Positions 44,050 to 53,219 of a stretch of DNA of 64,000 nucleotides are shown in pieces. The stretch is taken from NCBI RefSeq assembly GCF_016881405.1, contig NZ_WOFE01000010.1, positions 36,274 to 100,273 of the forward strand, in the 5' to 3' direction. Every line of letters begins with the position of its first letter. Within the stretch, counting starts at the first letter, position 1. A program made the position numbers and the translations under genes. The stretch comes from Deefgea chitinilytica. GTDB taxonomy: Bacteria > Pseudomonadota > Gammaproteobacteria > Burkholderiales > Chitinibacteraceae. The notes beneath the pieces were generated by a model. It saw only the letters and a list, made by a program, of their open reading frames with translations. It was not told the origin of the DNA and did no database searches.

Positions 44050-45516
44050 TTACTGTATGCTCCGTAGGTATTCAACGAGCAGCGGCACCGGACGTCCCGT
44101 TGCACCTTTGGCTGCGCCCGATTTCCATGCCGTTCCGGCAATATCTAAATGCGCCCATTTATATTTCTTGGTGAAGCGCGATAGGAAAGCCGCTGCGGTA
44201 ATGGAGCCTGCTGGGCGACCACCGATGTTGGCCATGTCGGCGAAGTTGGATTTGAGTTGCTCTTGGTATTCGTCAAACAACGGCATTTGCCATGCTTTGT
44301 CATCCGTCTGGCGCGAGGCTTTGAGCAAATCTGCCGCTAAATCGTCGTCGTTGGCAAACAAACCGCTGGTGGTGTGACCCAAGGCAATAATGCAAGCGCC
44401 AGTTAATGTGGCAATGTCGATAACGGCAGCAGGCTCGAAACGCTCAACATAGGTCAGCGCATCGCATAAAATGAGGCGACCTTCGGCATCGGTATTGAGA
44501 ATTTCAATCGTTTTACCGCTCATGCTGGTGACGATGTCGCCCGGTTTGACCGCGTTGCCGTTTGGCATGTTTTCGCACGATGGAATCACGCCAACCAGAT
44601 TGACCTGCAGATCCAGCTCCGCTACGGCGCGGAAGACACCCAATACGGTGGCTGCGCCGCACATATCGTATTTCATCTCATCCATGCCTTCGCCGGGTTT
44701 GAGTGAAATACCGCCCGAGTCAAAAGTAATGCCTTTGCCAACTAGCACAGTTGGCGCAGTTTTTTTATCGGCGTTGCGATATTCCATCACGATGAATTTC
44801 GGCGGAACAATCGAGCCTTTGGCAACCGACAAGAACGAGCCCATTTTGAGGGCTTCGAGTTCTTCTTGTTCTAAAATATGGCAAGAAAAATCGTAGGTGT
44901 GCGCCAGATGTTGCGCGGTGGCCGCTAAATAATTCGGCGTGCATACATTCGGTGGCAAATTGCCCAAATCGCGCGTCAGATTCATACCGTGTCCAACACC
45001 AAGCCCGTACACAAGGCCCGCTTCGACGGTGGCGATGTCGGATTTTTTCGGTGCAACAAGGCTAACGAGTTCCAGTTTGATCGCGGGTGCTGGCTCGGAT
45101 TTGAATTGTTCAAAGCGATAAGATTCGAGCATCAAGGCTTGCACGAGCTCATGAGCGAGGATTTCGTTGTCTTGTTTTTTATATTGCGCAAGCGATAAAG
45201 CCAAACAAGCGGAGGCGTTATTGCTGGCAATCAATGCTTTGGCAATATTAGCCGCCGCGGTACGTAATTCTTTGGAGTTTGGCTCTTTGCCAAGTTGGAC
45301 TAAAATAACGCGCTTAAAGTCTAAACTCGCTGGTAGACCTAGTGTCAGCGTACTGCCGACTTTGGCTGCAAGTTCGCCGTCTTTAATTGCCGTACTAAAC
45401 AAGTGCCCACATGTAATATCTAAATCTTTGGCAAAGGCGGGTAATTTTTCGCCAAGTACCGGTAAAACGACACAATCTGCATGCTCGGGTGCAGGGGAAA
45501 CTATGGTAAATTCCAT
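44050..45516 (-). CDS. pepA: Leucyl aminopeptidase (cytosol aminopeptidase, M17)
   Basis: 488 aa from ATG 45516 (MEFTIVSPAPEHADC), with AGGAG 8 bp upstream; the frame runs further to 45615 without support. The M17 catalytic domain shows VGKGITFDSGGISLKPGEGM, YDMCGAATVLGVFRAV, the signature NTDAEGRLILCDALTY and ADMANIGGRPAGSITAAAFL. Two metal ions are held by the Asp and Glu of these motifs. It removes N-terminal residues from peptides; PepA in E. coli also binds DNA. It is divergent from lptF across a gap with a long inverted repeat. Confidence 0.95.
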   Translation of the reverse strand: MEFTIVSPAPEHADCVVLPVLGEKLPAFAKDLDITCGHLFSTAIKDGELAAKVGSTLTLGLPASLDFKRVILVQLGKEPNSKELRTAAANIAKALIASNNASACLALSLAQYKKQDNEILAHELVQALMLESYRFEQFKSEPAPAIKLELVSLVAPKKSDIATVEAGLVYGLGVGHGMNLTRDLGNLPPNVCTPNYLAATAQHLAHTYDFSCHILEQEELEALKMGSFLSVAKGSIVPPKFIVMEYRNADKKTAPTVLVGKGITFDSGGISLKPGEGMDEMKYDMCGAATVLGVFRAVAELDLQVNLVGVIPSCENMPNGNAVKPGDIVTSMSGKTIEILNTDAEGRLILCDALTYVERFEPAAVIDIATLTGACIIALGHTTSGLFANDDDLAADLLKASRQTDDKAWQMPLFDEYQEQLKSNFADMANIGGRPAGSITAAAFLSRFTKKYKWAHLDIAGTAWKSGAAKGATGRPVPLLVEYLRSIQ

Positions 45517-45543
45517 GAAAGGCTCCTGGTTGGGGCTGGCACT

Positions 45544-45702
45544 GCTTAAAGCGTACTTTAAAAGTGCTACGCATCCCATGATAACGGTTCGGGCGGTGGA
45601 AGCTAAAGCCTCCAATCTTCATTTACCAAACGTAGATTGCGGTTGCTGTTCCGGTCTCACCGTTGTGATGGGTGTTCGTTACTTTTAAAGCACACTTTAA
45701 AC
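45544..45702. repeat. 159-bp imperfect inverted repeat in the pepA-lptF gap
   Basis: The left arm (from 45544) and the right arm (ending 45702) are about 45 bp each and match at roughly three of four positions, with the block CTTTAAAAGT and the words CCCAT and AACGGT identical. A spacer of about 70 bp lies between. It could be a degenerate miniature mobile element, paired operators, or an RNA hairpin. Confidence 0.6.
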
Positions 45703-45779
45703 ATTGGAGCAAAATTGCTCTGGTGGGCTGATTATTCACTGACCCTCGGGCCAAGTCAAAAGACAGATATAAATATTCC

Positions 45780-46841
45780 ATGCTGTTTCGAAAAACATTA
45801 ATTCATGAAATGACTTGGGTGGCCTTTGGGCTATTCGTCGTTTTATTGGTCATTGTGATGACCTCGCAGGTCGTTCGCCTTTTGGGTGAGGCGGCTGTTG
45901 GCACGCTGGCCTCTTCTGCCGTCTGGGCGGTAATGGGGTTTGCTGCTGTGCGTTATTTTCCCATTCTCTTTTCGCTGATGTTGTTTATTTCCATTTTGTC
46001 GGTCTTAACCCGGCTCTGGAAAGACCACGAAATGGTGGTGTGGTTCGCCGCAGGGCGCTCAATTCGGAGTTTTATTTTTCCGGTATTGCAAATGGGCCTG
46101 CCTGTGGTGGCGTTAATTGCGGCTTTGTCTTTGTTTGTTTCGCCGTGGGCGCAATTAAAGGGGCGTGAATACCGTGCGGCGAGTTTAAAAAATGAAGAAG
46201 TTTCGCAGGTTTCGCCTGGGATTTTTCGCGAATCGCGCGGCGCGGATCGGGTTTATTTTATTGAAAATTTTTCTGGTGAAGGCGGTCAGGGCGAGAATGT
46301 GTTTGTGCAGATTCGTCAGGATGGCAAAATTTCCACTGTCCTTGCCACGCATGGCGGCATGTTTGTGGATGATGCAGGGGATCGTTGGATGTGGCTCAAA
46401 GATGCGACGGCGTATCAGGCGCCTGTTGGCTCACCACAGTACGATATCTTAACGTTTAAAGAGGGACGGGTTCGGGTGGAAAATCCAACACAAACAGTGA
46501 TTAATCCGGGCACAGAGTCAATGCGTAGTAAAGAATTGTGGGTGAGTGATGTACCTCAGCATCAAGCCGAACTGGCTTGGCGGATCGCTTTGCCGATTCA
46601 AGCTTTCTTGCTAATGCTCGCGGCAATTCCTTTGGCGTTTACCAACCCGCGTGGTGGTAAAGGCTATCACATGGTAATTGCGGCTTTGTTAGCGTTTGGC
46701 TATTACAACGGAATTAATGTGATGCAAGCATGGATTGCGGTGGGCAAAATACCCGCTGCTGTTGGGATGTGGCCATTGCATGGCGCGGTGGCGCTATTGA
46801 CCATTGGTTTATTCTGGTGGCGTTCGCGCGTGCGGGGCTAA
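45780..46841 (+). CDS. lptF: LPS export permease LptF
   Basis: 353 aa YjgP/YjgQ-family permease: three N-terminal helices (VAFGLFVVLLVIVMTSQVV, VMGFAAVRYFPILFSLMLFI, FPVLQMGLPVVALIAALSLF), a periplasmic beta-jellyroll (SPGIFRESRGADRVYFIENF) and three C-terminal helices. With LptG and the ATPase LptB it extracts LPS from the inner membrane. The start is ATG 45780. lptG begins 4 bp after its stop. Confidence 0.95.
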   Translation: MLFRKTLIHEMTWVAFGLFVVLLVIVMTSQVVRLLGEAAVGTLASSAVWAVMGFAAVRYFPILFSLMLFISILSVLTRLWKDHEMVVWFAAGRSIRSFIFPVLQMGLPVVALIAALSLFVSPWAQLKGREYRAASLKNEEVSQVSPGIFRESRGADRVYFIENFSGEGGQGENVFVQIRQDGKISTVLATHGGMFVDDAGDRWMWLKDATAYQAPVGSPQYDILTFKEGRVRVENPTQTVINPGTESMRSKELWVSDVPQHQAELAWRIALPIQAFLLMLAAIPLAFTNPRGGKGYHMVIAALLAFGYYNGINVMQAWIAVGKIPAAVGMWPLHGAVALLTIGLFWWRSRVRG

Positions 46842-46845
46842 TGGT

Positions 46846-47922
46846 ATGAATCGTTTAGGTCGCTATGTATTTAAATCGGTATTTGGCTATGTGCTGATTA
46901 CTTTGTTGGTTTTGACCAGTGTGTTTTTATTTTTTGACATGATCGCCGAGCTACGCGACGTGGGTAAAGAAGGCTACACACTACAAAATGCTTTGGTGTA
47001 TGTGGCCTTAACTTTGCCCAGTCGCCTGTATCAATTATTACCAGTTGCGGTGTTGATTGGCAGTATCTTTGCGTTGTCGGGCATGGCTGATACCTCGCAA
47101 ATCACCGTGATGCGTACTGCCGGGGTATCGATTTTGCGCCTCAGCGGCTGGATGTTGGTCTGCGGGATTGCTTATGCGTTGCTGACATTTTTGATTGGCG
47201 AGTTTTTGGCTCCGATTGGTAGTGAGGCGGCAAAACGCTATCAGGTTGAAGCGAAGCAGTCTGTGTTGTTGGGCAAGTTTCGCTCGGGTGTTTGGGTGAA
47301 AGACGGCTCTAATATCATGAATGTTTCGGTGATGAATCCAGATCTGAGCCTAGAGGGCGTTCGAATCTATGCTTTGGCTGATGGTGCTAAGTTGTCACAT
47401 ATTTTTGATGCGCAACGCGCCAGTTATGGGCGAGATCAACGCTGGCATCTTAGCAATGTGCAGCGCACTGATTTTCATAATGACAAGGTCATTCTCACTC
47501 GGTTGCCCAACTATATTTGGCAAAGCGAAGTCAATCCAGACATGTTGGCGGTGCTGATGATTAAACCGCAGGAAATGTCTGTAGATGCTTTGCGTAGTTA
47601 TATTGGGCATTTAGAAACGAATAAGCAAAGCACTTTGCGTTACGAGTTGGCATTCTGGGCCAAACTATTTTATCCGCTAGCCTGTATTTCAATGATGCTG
47701 ATTGCACTGCCGTTCGCATTAGCGCAACGTCGGGCGGGTAATGTGGGCGTGAAAATCTTTTTGGGGATTTTGCTCGGCGTCACTTTTAATTTTGCCAGCC
47801 AGCTAGTCTCCTATGTTGGCGAGTTATACGCTTTGCCGCCTATCCTTGCGGCAGGTTTGCCAAGTTTGGTCTTGATGAGTTTGGCGATCTTTTTCTTGTG
47901 GCGACAAGAGCGTGGTGGCTGA
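46846..47922 (+). CDS. lptG: LPS export permease LptG
   Basis: 358 aa from ATG 46846 (MNRLGRYVFKSVFGYVLITL); a start at 46804 would overlap lptF. Same fold as LptF: YVLITLLVLTSVFLFFDMIA, LPVAVLIGSIFALSGMADTS, the periplasmic domain (VLLGKFRSGVWVKDGSNIMN) and a C-terminal helix triplet (AGNVGVKIFLGILLGVTFNF). It partners LptF in LPS transport and is translated from the same mRNA. Confidence 0.95.
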   Translation: MNRLGRYVFKSVFGYVLITLLVLTSVFLFFDMIAELRDVGKEGYTLQNALVYVALTLPSRLYQLLPVAVLIGSIFALSGMADTSQITVMRTAGVSILRLSGWMLVCGIAYALLTFLIGEFLAPIGSEAAKRYQVEAKQSVLLGKFRSGVWVKDGSNIMNVSVMNPDLSLEGVRIYALADGAKLSHIFDAQRASYGRDQRWHLSNVQRTDFHNDKVILTRLPNYIWQSEVNPDMLAVLMIKPQEMSVDALRSYIGHLETNKQSTLRYELAFWAKLFYPLACISMMLIALPFALAQRRAGNVGVKIFLGILLGVTFNFASQLVSYVGELYALPPILAAGLPSLVLMSLAIFFLWRQERGG

Positions 47923-47968
47923 TGAATGAATACTGGCTTTTTAAGAATCTATTGAAATAGGAAACGTG

Positions 47969-48982
47969 ATGTATATCTTGCTAACCGGCGGTGCGGGCTA
48001 TATTGGCTCACATACCTATATTGAACTAGTGAAGGCTGGCTTTAAGCCCGTCATTTTGGATAATTTTAGTAACTCTAAACCCGAAGTTTTTAACCGTGTT
48101 AAGACCATCACGGGTCAAGAGATTGAATGGGTGAAAGCTGATGTGCGGGATCGCACGGCACTGGATGCGGTGTTTGCCAAATGGCAATTTAGCGCTGTCG
48201 TGCACTTTGCCGGCTGGAAAGCGGTCGGTGAATCAGTCGCCAAGCCGCTGGAGTATTACGACAATAACGTCGTCGGTACGCTGCGTTTGCTCGAGGCGAT
48301 GAAGGCTGCCAACGTCAAAAATCTGGTGTTTTCATCGAGTGCGACCGTGTATGGTGATCCGCATACCGTACCAATTTTGGAAGACTTCCCACTTTCTGCA
48401 ACCAATCCGTATGGCCGAAGCAAATTGATGGTTGAAGACATTTTGCGTGATCTGCGCGTTGCTGAGCCGGACTGGAATATCGCCTTGCTGCGTTACTTTA
48501 ATCCGGTGGGCGCGCATGAATCAGGTTTGATTGGTGAAGACCCGCAAGGGATTCCGAACAATCTAATGCCGTTTGTATCGCAAACTGCCGTCGGTAAACG
48601 TGCGCAATTGTCGGTGTTCGGTGGCGATTATCCAACGCCTGATGGCACTGGCGTACGTGATTACATTCACGTAGTGGATTTAGCGATTGGCCACGTCAAA
48701 GCGCTGCAAAAATTGGCTACCAATCCGGGCAATGTGACGGTGAGTTTGGGAACGGGCGTCGGTTATTCGGTGCTCGACATGGTTAAAGCCTTTGAGCAAG
48801 CCAGTGGCAAAGCGGTACCATACCAAATCGTGGCGCGTCGTGCTGGAGACATTGCTGCTTGTTATGCCAATCCAGCGAAAGCATTGGCTGAACTGGGCTG
48901 GCGCGCAGAGAAAACCTTGCAAGATATGTGCAATGACAGCTGGCGTTGGCAAAGCCAGAATCCAAATGGCTATGGTGATTAA
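47969..48982 (+). CDS. galE: UDP-glucose 4-epimerase
   Basis: 337 aa from ATG 47969 (AGGA 6 bp upstream; GTG 47966 in frame). Extended SDR enzyme interconverting UDP-glucose and UDP-galactose. NAD-binding [14 protein letters not shown] at the N-terminus, [17 protein letters not shown], catalytic Ser/Tyr/Lys in [10 protein letters not shown] and [12 protein letters not shown], and [12 protein letters not shown]. Normal length. It follows lptFG and probably feeds LPS or exopolysaccharide sugars. Confidence 0.96.
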   Translation: MYILLTGGAGYIGSHTYIELVKAGFKPVILDNFSNSKPEVFNRVKTITGQEIEWVKADVRDRTALDAVFAKWQFSAVVHFAGWKAVGESVAKPLEYYDNNVVGTLRLLEAMKAANVKNLVFSSSATVYGDPHTVPILEDFPLSATNPYGRSKLMVEDILRDLRVAEPDWNIALLRYFNPVGAHESGLIGEDPQGIPNNLMPFVSQTAVGKRAQLSVFGGDYPTPDGTGVRDYIHVVDLAIGHVKALQKLATNPGNVTVSLGTGVGYSVLDMVKAFEQASGKAVPYQIVARRAGDIAACYANPAKALAELGWRAEKTLQDMCNDSWRWQSQNPNGYGD

Positions 48983-49001
48983 ACTCAGTCTCTGGTGCTT
49001 G

Positions 49002-49050
49002 GGGTATTGTCCTTTAGCCTTTGCGTAACAAAAGCTACACCCCAATACCT
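49002..49050. repeat. Dispersed 3'-end palindrome, copy 11
   Basis: A 49-nt element with GGGTATTG...CAATACC(T) ends and inner stem TAGCCTTTG / CAAAAGCTA. It begins 19 bp after the galE stop and overlaps the terminator at 49037-49067. Confidence 0.7.
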
Positions 49051-49067
49051 ATTGGGGTGTTTTTTTA
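49037..49067 (+). terminator. Terminator of lptFG-galE
   Basis: ACACCCCAAT-ACCT-ATTGGGGTGT perfect 10-bp stem followed by seven T. Confidence 0.9.
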
Positions 49068-49114
49068 TGCGCTGTCGACTATGGTTTAAGTTCAAACCAC
49101 TTGAGCTTGACCGA

Positions 49115-51016
49115 ATGAATATGCCGCTTTCTCGCCAATCGGGCGCGACGCTTCTGATTTTAATGCTGGTGATGATGTCCGTACTCGCCACCTTGCTGGT
49201 GTCTAGCCTGCGCGGTCGAAATGCAGAGGATACCCGCCGCGAGCAAAGCGCTGCGGCGATTGAACAGGCTAGGCAAGCGTTGCTGGCATGGTCGTTGAGC
49301 CGGGATGGCACAAGTTCAGGTCGCGGATTATCCCCAACGGAACTTCCGTGCCCTGCTGACCCCAATGCGATTGGCTCATTGGTTGGTGTTTCACGTTCAA
49401 GTTGTACAACGCCAGCAAACTTAATCGGCCTATTACCATGGAAAACGCTGGGGATTGCCAAAATCACAGATTCGTACGGTGAGCCGCTCTGGTATTCGCT
49501 TGATGTGCAATTTTCGGTTCGCTTTCAAAGCAATACGGTTCGGCGGGTCAATAGTGATAATTTGTCGCTGCTCGAGGTTTTTGCTGCCGATGGGACGACG
49601 AATTACAGTTTAAATGGTGAAACCGCTGCCGCGGTTATTTTTGCGCCTGGCCCTGCGTTAACAGGGCAAGATAGAACTGGTACATTAGCTGTAGCGCAGT
49701 ATTTAGAAGGGGTGAATGGGAAAAATAATGCGACATTAGGAGGCCCTTTTATTGCTGGTGAACTCAGTGCAAATTTTAACGACCAACTGGGGATTATTAC
49801 GGGTCGAGAGTTGATAGATAGAAGCGCTCGACGATTAGGGGATGTAATTGGCCAGCAACTCAATGTTTATTACCAAGCTTTTGCTACGAATTACCCCAGT
49901 TTAGTGCTAGCCCCTCGTTCACCATTTGCTAGACAAAATATGTTGGCATTGTTGCAGCAAATCCTGGGGGCGACCTCAGTGAATGTTTATGCAGCAAGCA
50001 CTGATTTTGGTGATGTTTCGATTTGCCGTCGCCGTTGGAATGCATCGATTGCTTATGATACGGGTATGATGGTGATGGAGTCGCCTGGCAATAGTTCAAA
50101 TTGGAAAAACTACACTGCGCTCGCTTGGTCGCAAGGTGTGAATCCAACTCAGGGTAATCCCCCTCAATGGGGAAACGGCACTGGATGTGCACTAAATTGT
50201 GCACCAGCATGGACTAGCAGTGGCCGAAATTCAGGCGGTACTGCCTATTTTAAAAATGATATGGTGAGCCGCTCAGGCAAAAATTGGCAAGCAATTCAGC
50301 AGATTGGAATTGGCTTAGCAGCGCCGCCAAGTGGCGATTGGGCTGATGCAGGCAGTTGTATTGGAACAGTACCGACCCCGACCCCTACCGTAACTCCAAC
50401 ACCATCTGCTACGCCTACGCCCTCGGTTACGCCAATCGTAACACCAACTCCAACTGTGACACCTACACCGAGCCCAACGCCAACTGCGGCACCAGTGCCT
50501 TATCCTTATCCGGCCGATATGGTGGGTGATTCGAGTTGCCGAGATAACAATATAGCTTCAAGTTGTGCGAGTAAGCCTAATTTATGCACTGGCATTTTGC
50601 CTCGGGCTGCAGACAGTTGGACTGGTGTCGGTGTTTTTCCAACGCCTGTGCCGGGTTTGCCCGTTTGGTTTCAGCAGAACATTTGGCATCGAGGTATCTT
50701 GTATGCGGTAAAACAGGGGAGCGTGTGTACGGCAAACTTTAGTATTGATGGAGCAGAGGACGTTACGATTGATGCGCTATTTATTTTGCCTGGTGCCGTG
50801 ATTCGGCCAACGCCAAATCCCATCGCCAGAGCAAATAATACCGTAGTCGCCGCGAATGCGAGCACCGATTTAAGCCTGTATCTTGAAGATGCCGCGAATC
50901 AAAATAAATGGACTAATCCAAACGATAGAAATTACGTTACCCCATCGTGTTCTAGTAATGACGTCATGTATACCTGTAATAAAGGGGTGTGTAGCAAAAG
51001 GAAGCGCGCATGTTAA
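49115..51016 (+). CDS. Pseudopilin-like surface protein with chitin-binding-like modules
   Basis: 633 aa from ATG 49115 (MNMPLSRQSGATLLILMLVM); the frame opens at 48995, but that part overlaps the galE terminator. The N-terminus resembles a type IV pilin-like leader: a short basic segment, SGATLL and about 20 hydrophobic residues. Then comes a helix (AIEQARQALLAWSLSRDG) with an LPCPADPN motif shared with the next gene. An AAVIFAPG...YLEGVN motif near 49630 recurs near 50780 (DALFILPGAVIRP...LYLEDAAN). Between the two copies are two CBM5/12-like modules (50019-50370, e.g. GGTAYFKNDMVSRSGKNWQA) and a Thr/Pro linker (TPTPTVTPTPSATPTPSVTP) like those of the chitinase. Probably exported and chitin-binding; assembly into a pilus is inference. 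Confidence 0.82.
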   Translation: MNMPLSRQSGATLLILMLVMMSVLATLLVSSLRGRNAEDTRREQSAAAIEQARQALLAWSLSRDGTSSGRGLSPTELPCPADPNAIGSLVGVSRSSCTTPANLIGLLPWKTLGIAKITDSYGEPLWYSLDVQFSVRFQSNTVRRVNSDNLSLLEVFAADGTTNYSLNGETAAAVIFAPGPALTGQDRTGTLAVAQYLEGVNGKNNATLGGPFIAGELSANFNDQLGIITGRELIDRSARRLGDVIGQQLNVYYQAFATNYPSLVLAPRSPFARQNMLALLQQILGATSVNVYAASTDFGDVSICRRRWNASIAYDTGMMVMESPGNSSNWKNYTALAWSQGVNPTQGNPPQWGNGTGCALNCAPAWTSSGRNSGGTAYFKNDMVSRSGKNWQAIQQIGIGLAAPPSGDWADAGSCIGTVPTPTPTVTPTPSATPTPSVTPIVTPTPTVTPTPSPTPTAAPVPYPYPADMVGDSSCRDNNIASSCASKPNLCTGILPRAADSWTGVGVFPTPVPGLPVWFQQNIWHRGILYAVKQGSVCTANFSIDGAEDVTIDALFILPGAVIRPTPNPIARANNTVVAANASTDLSLYLEDAANQNKWTNPNDRNYVTPSCSSNDVMYTCNKGVCSKRKRAC

Positions 51017-51693
51017 TTGATGAGCAACGTGGTTTTTCTCTGGCCGAAATGGCGATTGTGCTGGTGATTGTTGGTATTTTGATGGCTTCGGGTTTGGGGG
51101 CGCTTAGTAGCCAGATGAGCAACCAGCGCATCAAAGAAACCAAACAAATGTTGGAGCGTGCCAATGAAGCTTTGCTTGGCTATGCCTTAAGCCACAATCG
51201 TTTACCTTGCCCGGCAGATAATGCAGGTGTCGAATTAGTTCGCAATGGCGCTGGCGATTGTCCGCAATCGAGTGGCAATCTACCGTGGTTAGATTTGGGT
51301 TTGCCAGAGTTTGATGCGTGGGGGCGGCGGCTGCAATATCGGGTAACCCCTGTTTTTGCTAGAAAAACGGCATCGTGCGGAGATTTGGCAACGCCCAATA
51401 GCGCGCCTTGTTTTAGTTTGCAATCTTCAGGTGATAACACGGTGAAGTCAGCCAGTCGTCGTAATGGCGTAGCAGTCACGGCAACAAACTTAATTTCCAC
51501 AGTGCCAGCGGTGGCAATTATCTTTTCAGAAGGTCCAAGCGGTGGCGGTGCTGGCGCTGATGAACAGGAAAATCGCAATGGAGATGCACAATTTGTGCAA
51601 GACACGCCCGATGATGATTTTGACGATATTTTAGTCTGGCTTCCTACAGCCACCTTGTTGTACCGACTCTCTGCCGCAGGGAAATGGAGTTAG
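51010..51693 (+). CDS. Prepilin-type (pseudopilin) protein
   Basis: 227 aa. A clear prepilin leader: MLIDEQRG before FSLAEMAIVLVIVGILMASG, with Gly at -1, Phe at +1 and Glu at +5 for prepilin peptidase. The following helix (RANEALLGYALSHNRLPCPA) shares the ALL...LPCPAD motif with the preceding gene. The C-terminal domain has VPAVAIIFSEGPSGGGAGAD, then DDDFDDILVWLP. It overlaps the upstream gene by 7 bp, so the two are probably coupled and form partners. No pilus motor or secretin genes are in the window; these would act from elsewhere. It ends 1 bp before the convergent modC stop. Confidence 0.88.
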   Translation: MLIDEQRGFSLAEMAIVLVIVGILMASGLGALSSQMSNQRIKETKQMLERANEALLGYALSHNRLPCPADNAGVELVRNGAGDCPQSSGNLPWLDLGLPEFDAWGRRLQYRVTPVFARKTASCGDLATPNSAPCFSLQSSGDNTVKSASRRNGVAVTATNLISTVPAVAIIFSEGPSGGGAGADEQENRNGDAQFVQDTPDDDFDDILVWLPTATLLYRLSAAGKWS

Positions 51694-51694
51694 T

Positions 51695-52561
51695 TTAGGT
51701 GCTGATTGTTGCATTCGCCCCTGATAAACTCACCGACACGGTTTGCCCGATGGTGTAGCGATTGGCTTGGTCTGGGCTGACTAAGGTGGCGATGATGTCA
51801 TTACCACAGGCAATGGTCATCAAGAACGCAACGCCCACCGACTCAATCGCTAATAAGGTTCCGACCAATTGCAAACGCCCGCTAGCGCGTTGGGGTAGCA
51901 GCACTTTTGCAGGCGTGTCATCGGCAACAATTTGCCCACGTTCTAGTTTGATGACTCGATTTGCTAGCCGGAAAATTTCCCCAACATCATGGCTGACCAC
52001 GATGACGGTCGCATTGGATTCGCGCTGCCAGTCGATTAAATGCTGCTGCAATTCCACTCGCAAACTGCGATCGAGCGCAGATAATGCTTCATCAAGTAAT
52101 AAAATCTCAGGCTCAGCAGCCAACGCTCGCGCTAGCGCAACGCGCTGTTGCTGCCCACCGGATAACTGCGCTGGTTTGCGTTCGGCCAATTGGCTTAGTC
52201 CCATTTGCGCCAATAAAGCTGTTACTTTTTGGGGATGACGCTGGTGCTGCGCGTAGCTCAGTTGCTCCCTCACGCTCATATTCGGAAACAACGCGTAATC
52301 TTGAAACACCAAGCCAACGCGGCGTTGCCGAGCAGGGAGATTGGTTTGGCGTTTAAACCAGACCTGATTTCCGTAATGAATCTCACCGTGTTCAGGTGAT
52401 TTGAGCCCGGCGATCAGGCGTAATAAAGTGGATTTACCCGCGCCCGATGCACCGGAAATGGCGGTGATACTGCCCGCGGTAAACTCGGTTTTGATTTGCA
52501 AAGGCAGCGCGCCCTGCGCGGAATGCAGGGTGGTTTGAATATCAAGGCGTAGATTATTCAT
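51695..52561 (-). CDS. modC: Molybdate ABC transporter ATP-binding protein ModC
   Basis: 288 aa. ATPase domain: Walker A SGASGAGKSTLLRLIAG, Q-loop VFQDYALFPNMSV, signature LSGGQQQRVALARALA, Walker B EILLLDEALSALD, H-loop VVSHDVGE. A C-terminal TOBE-like part follows (VGVAFLMTIACGNDIIATLV). ModC is typical in binding molybdate or tungstate transport; assignment rests on the adjacent modB and modA. It overlaps modB by 8 bp. Confidence 0.92.
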   Translation of the reverse strand: MNNLRLDIQTTLHSAQGALPLQIKTEFTAGSITAISGASGAGKSTLLRLIAGLKSPEHGEIHYGNQVWFKRQTNLPARQRRVGLVFQDYALFPNMSVREQLSYAQHQRHPQKVTALLAQMGLSQLAERKPAQLSGGQQQRVALARALAAEPEILLLDEALSALDRSLRVELQQHLIDWQRESNATVIVVSHDVGEIFRLANRVIKLERGQIVADDTPAKVLLPQRASGRLQLVGTLLAIESVGVAFLMTIACGNDIIATLVSPDQANRYTIGQTVSVSLSGANATIST

Positions 52562-53219
52562 GCGTCACCCGTACGCTGAGTAAACGCAAAGCCAACAAGA
52601 CGATAAAAGAAAATCCGACCAACACCGCAGCATACAGATGCGCGGCTGAATAATTGAGTGTTTCAACTTCGTGATATAGCGCAATTGAAGCGACCTGGGT
52701 ATGCCCGGGAATGTTGCCACCTATCATGAGTGCAACACCAAACTCCCCCACTGTATGTGCAAAAGTTAGAATCAGCGCGCCGATAAAGCCCATTTTGCAA
52801 TTAGGTAAAATCACGCGGGCAAGGATATTGACCTCGGATTTACCCAGCGTGCGGGCGGCATCGAGTAGATTGCTGGGGAGTTGCCGAAAAGCGTTGGTCA
52901 GTGGCAAGACCATAAATGGCAGGCTAAACACCATTGAGCCAATCACCAGACCGGGGTAAGAAAACACCAAACGAAGCTGAAATGAGTCGATTAGCCAGTG
53001 TCCCACAAGGCTATTGGGGCTAAACAGCAGTAAAAGGTAAAACCCAAGTACAGTAGGCGGAAGTACTAAAGGTAGACTAGTGATGACTTCTGCAATATAA
53101 CGTATCCGGCTGTGACCAAATGCTAACCAGTACGCCAGCGGTATACCTACGATAGTCAACAGCAGAGTGGTGTGTGTAGCGAGCTTGAGGGTCAAAAAGA
53201 GCGGTTGTAACTCAAGCAC
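52554..53219 (-). CDS. modB: Molybdate ABC transporter permease ModB
   Basis: 221 aa from GTG 53219 (ATG 53237 is in frame). Five to six membrane helices and the permease EAA loop (LPSNLLDAARTLGKSEVNIL), with GEFGVALMIGGNIPGHTQV, the characteristic ModB end. It overlaps the TOBE gene by 8 bp, so is coupled to it. Confidence 0.92.
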   Translation of the reverse strand: MLELQPLFLTLKLATHTTLLLTIVGIPLAYWLAFGHSRIRYIAEVITSLPLVLPPTVLGFYLLLLFSPNSLVGHWLIDSFQLRLVFSYPGLVIGSMVFSLPFMVLPLTNAFRQLPSNLLDAARTLGKSEVNILARVILPNCKMGFIGALILTFAHTVGEFGVALMIGGNIPGHTQVASIALYHEVETLNYSAAHLYAAVLVGFSFIVLLALRLLSVRVTHE

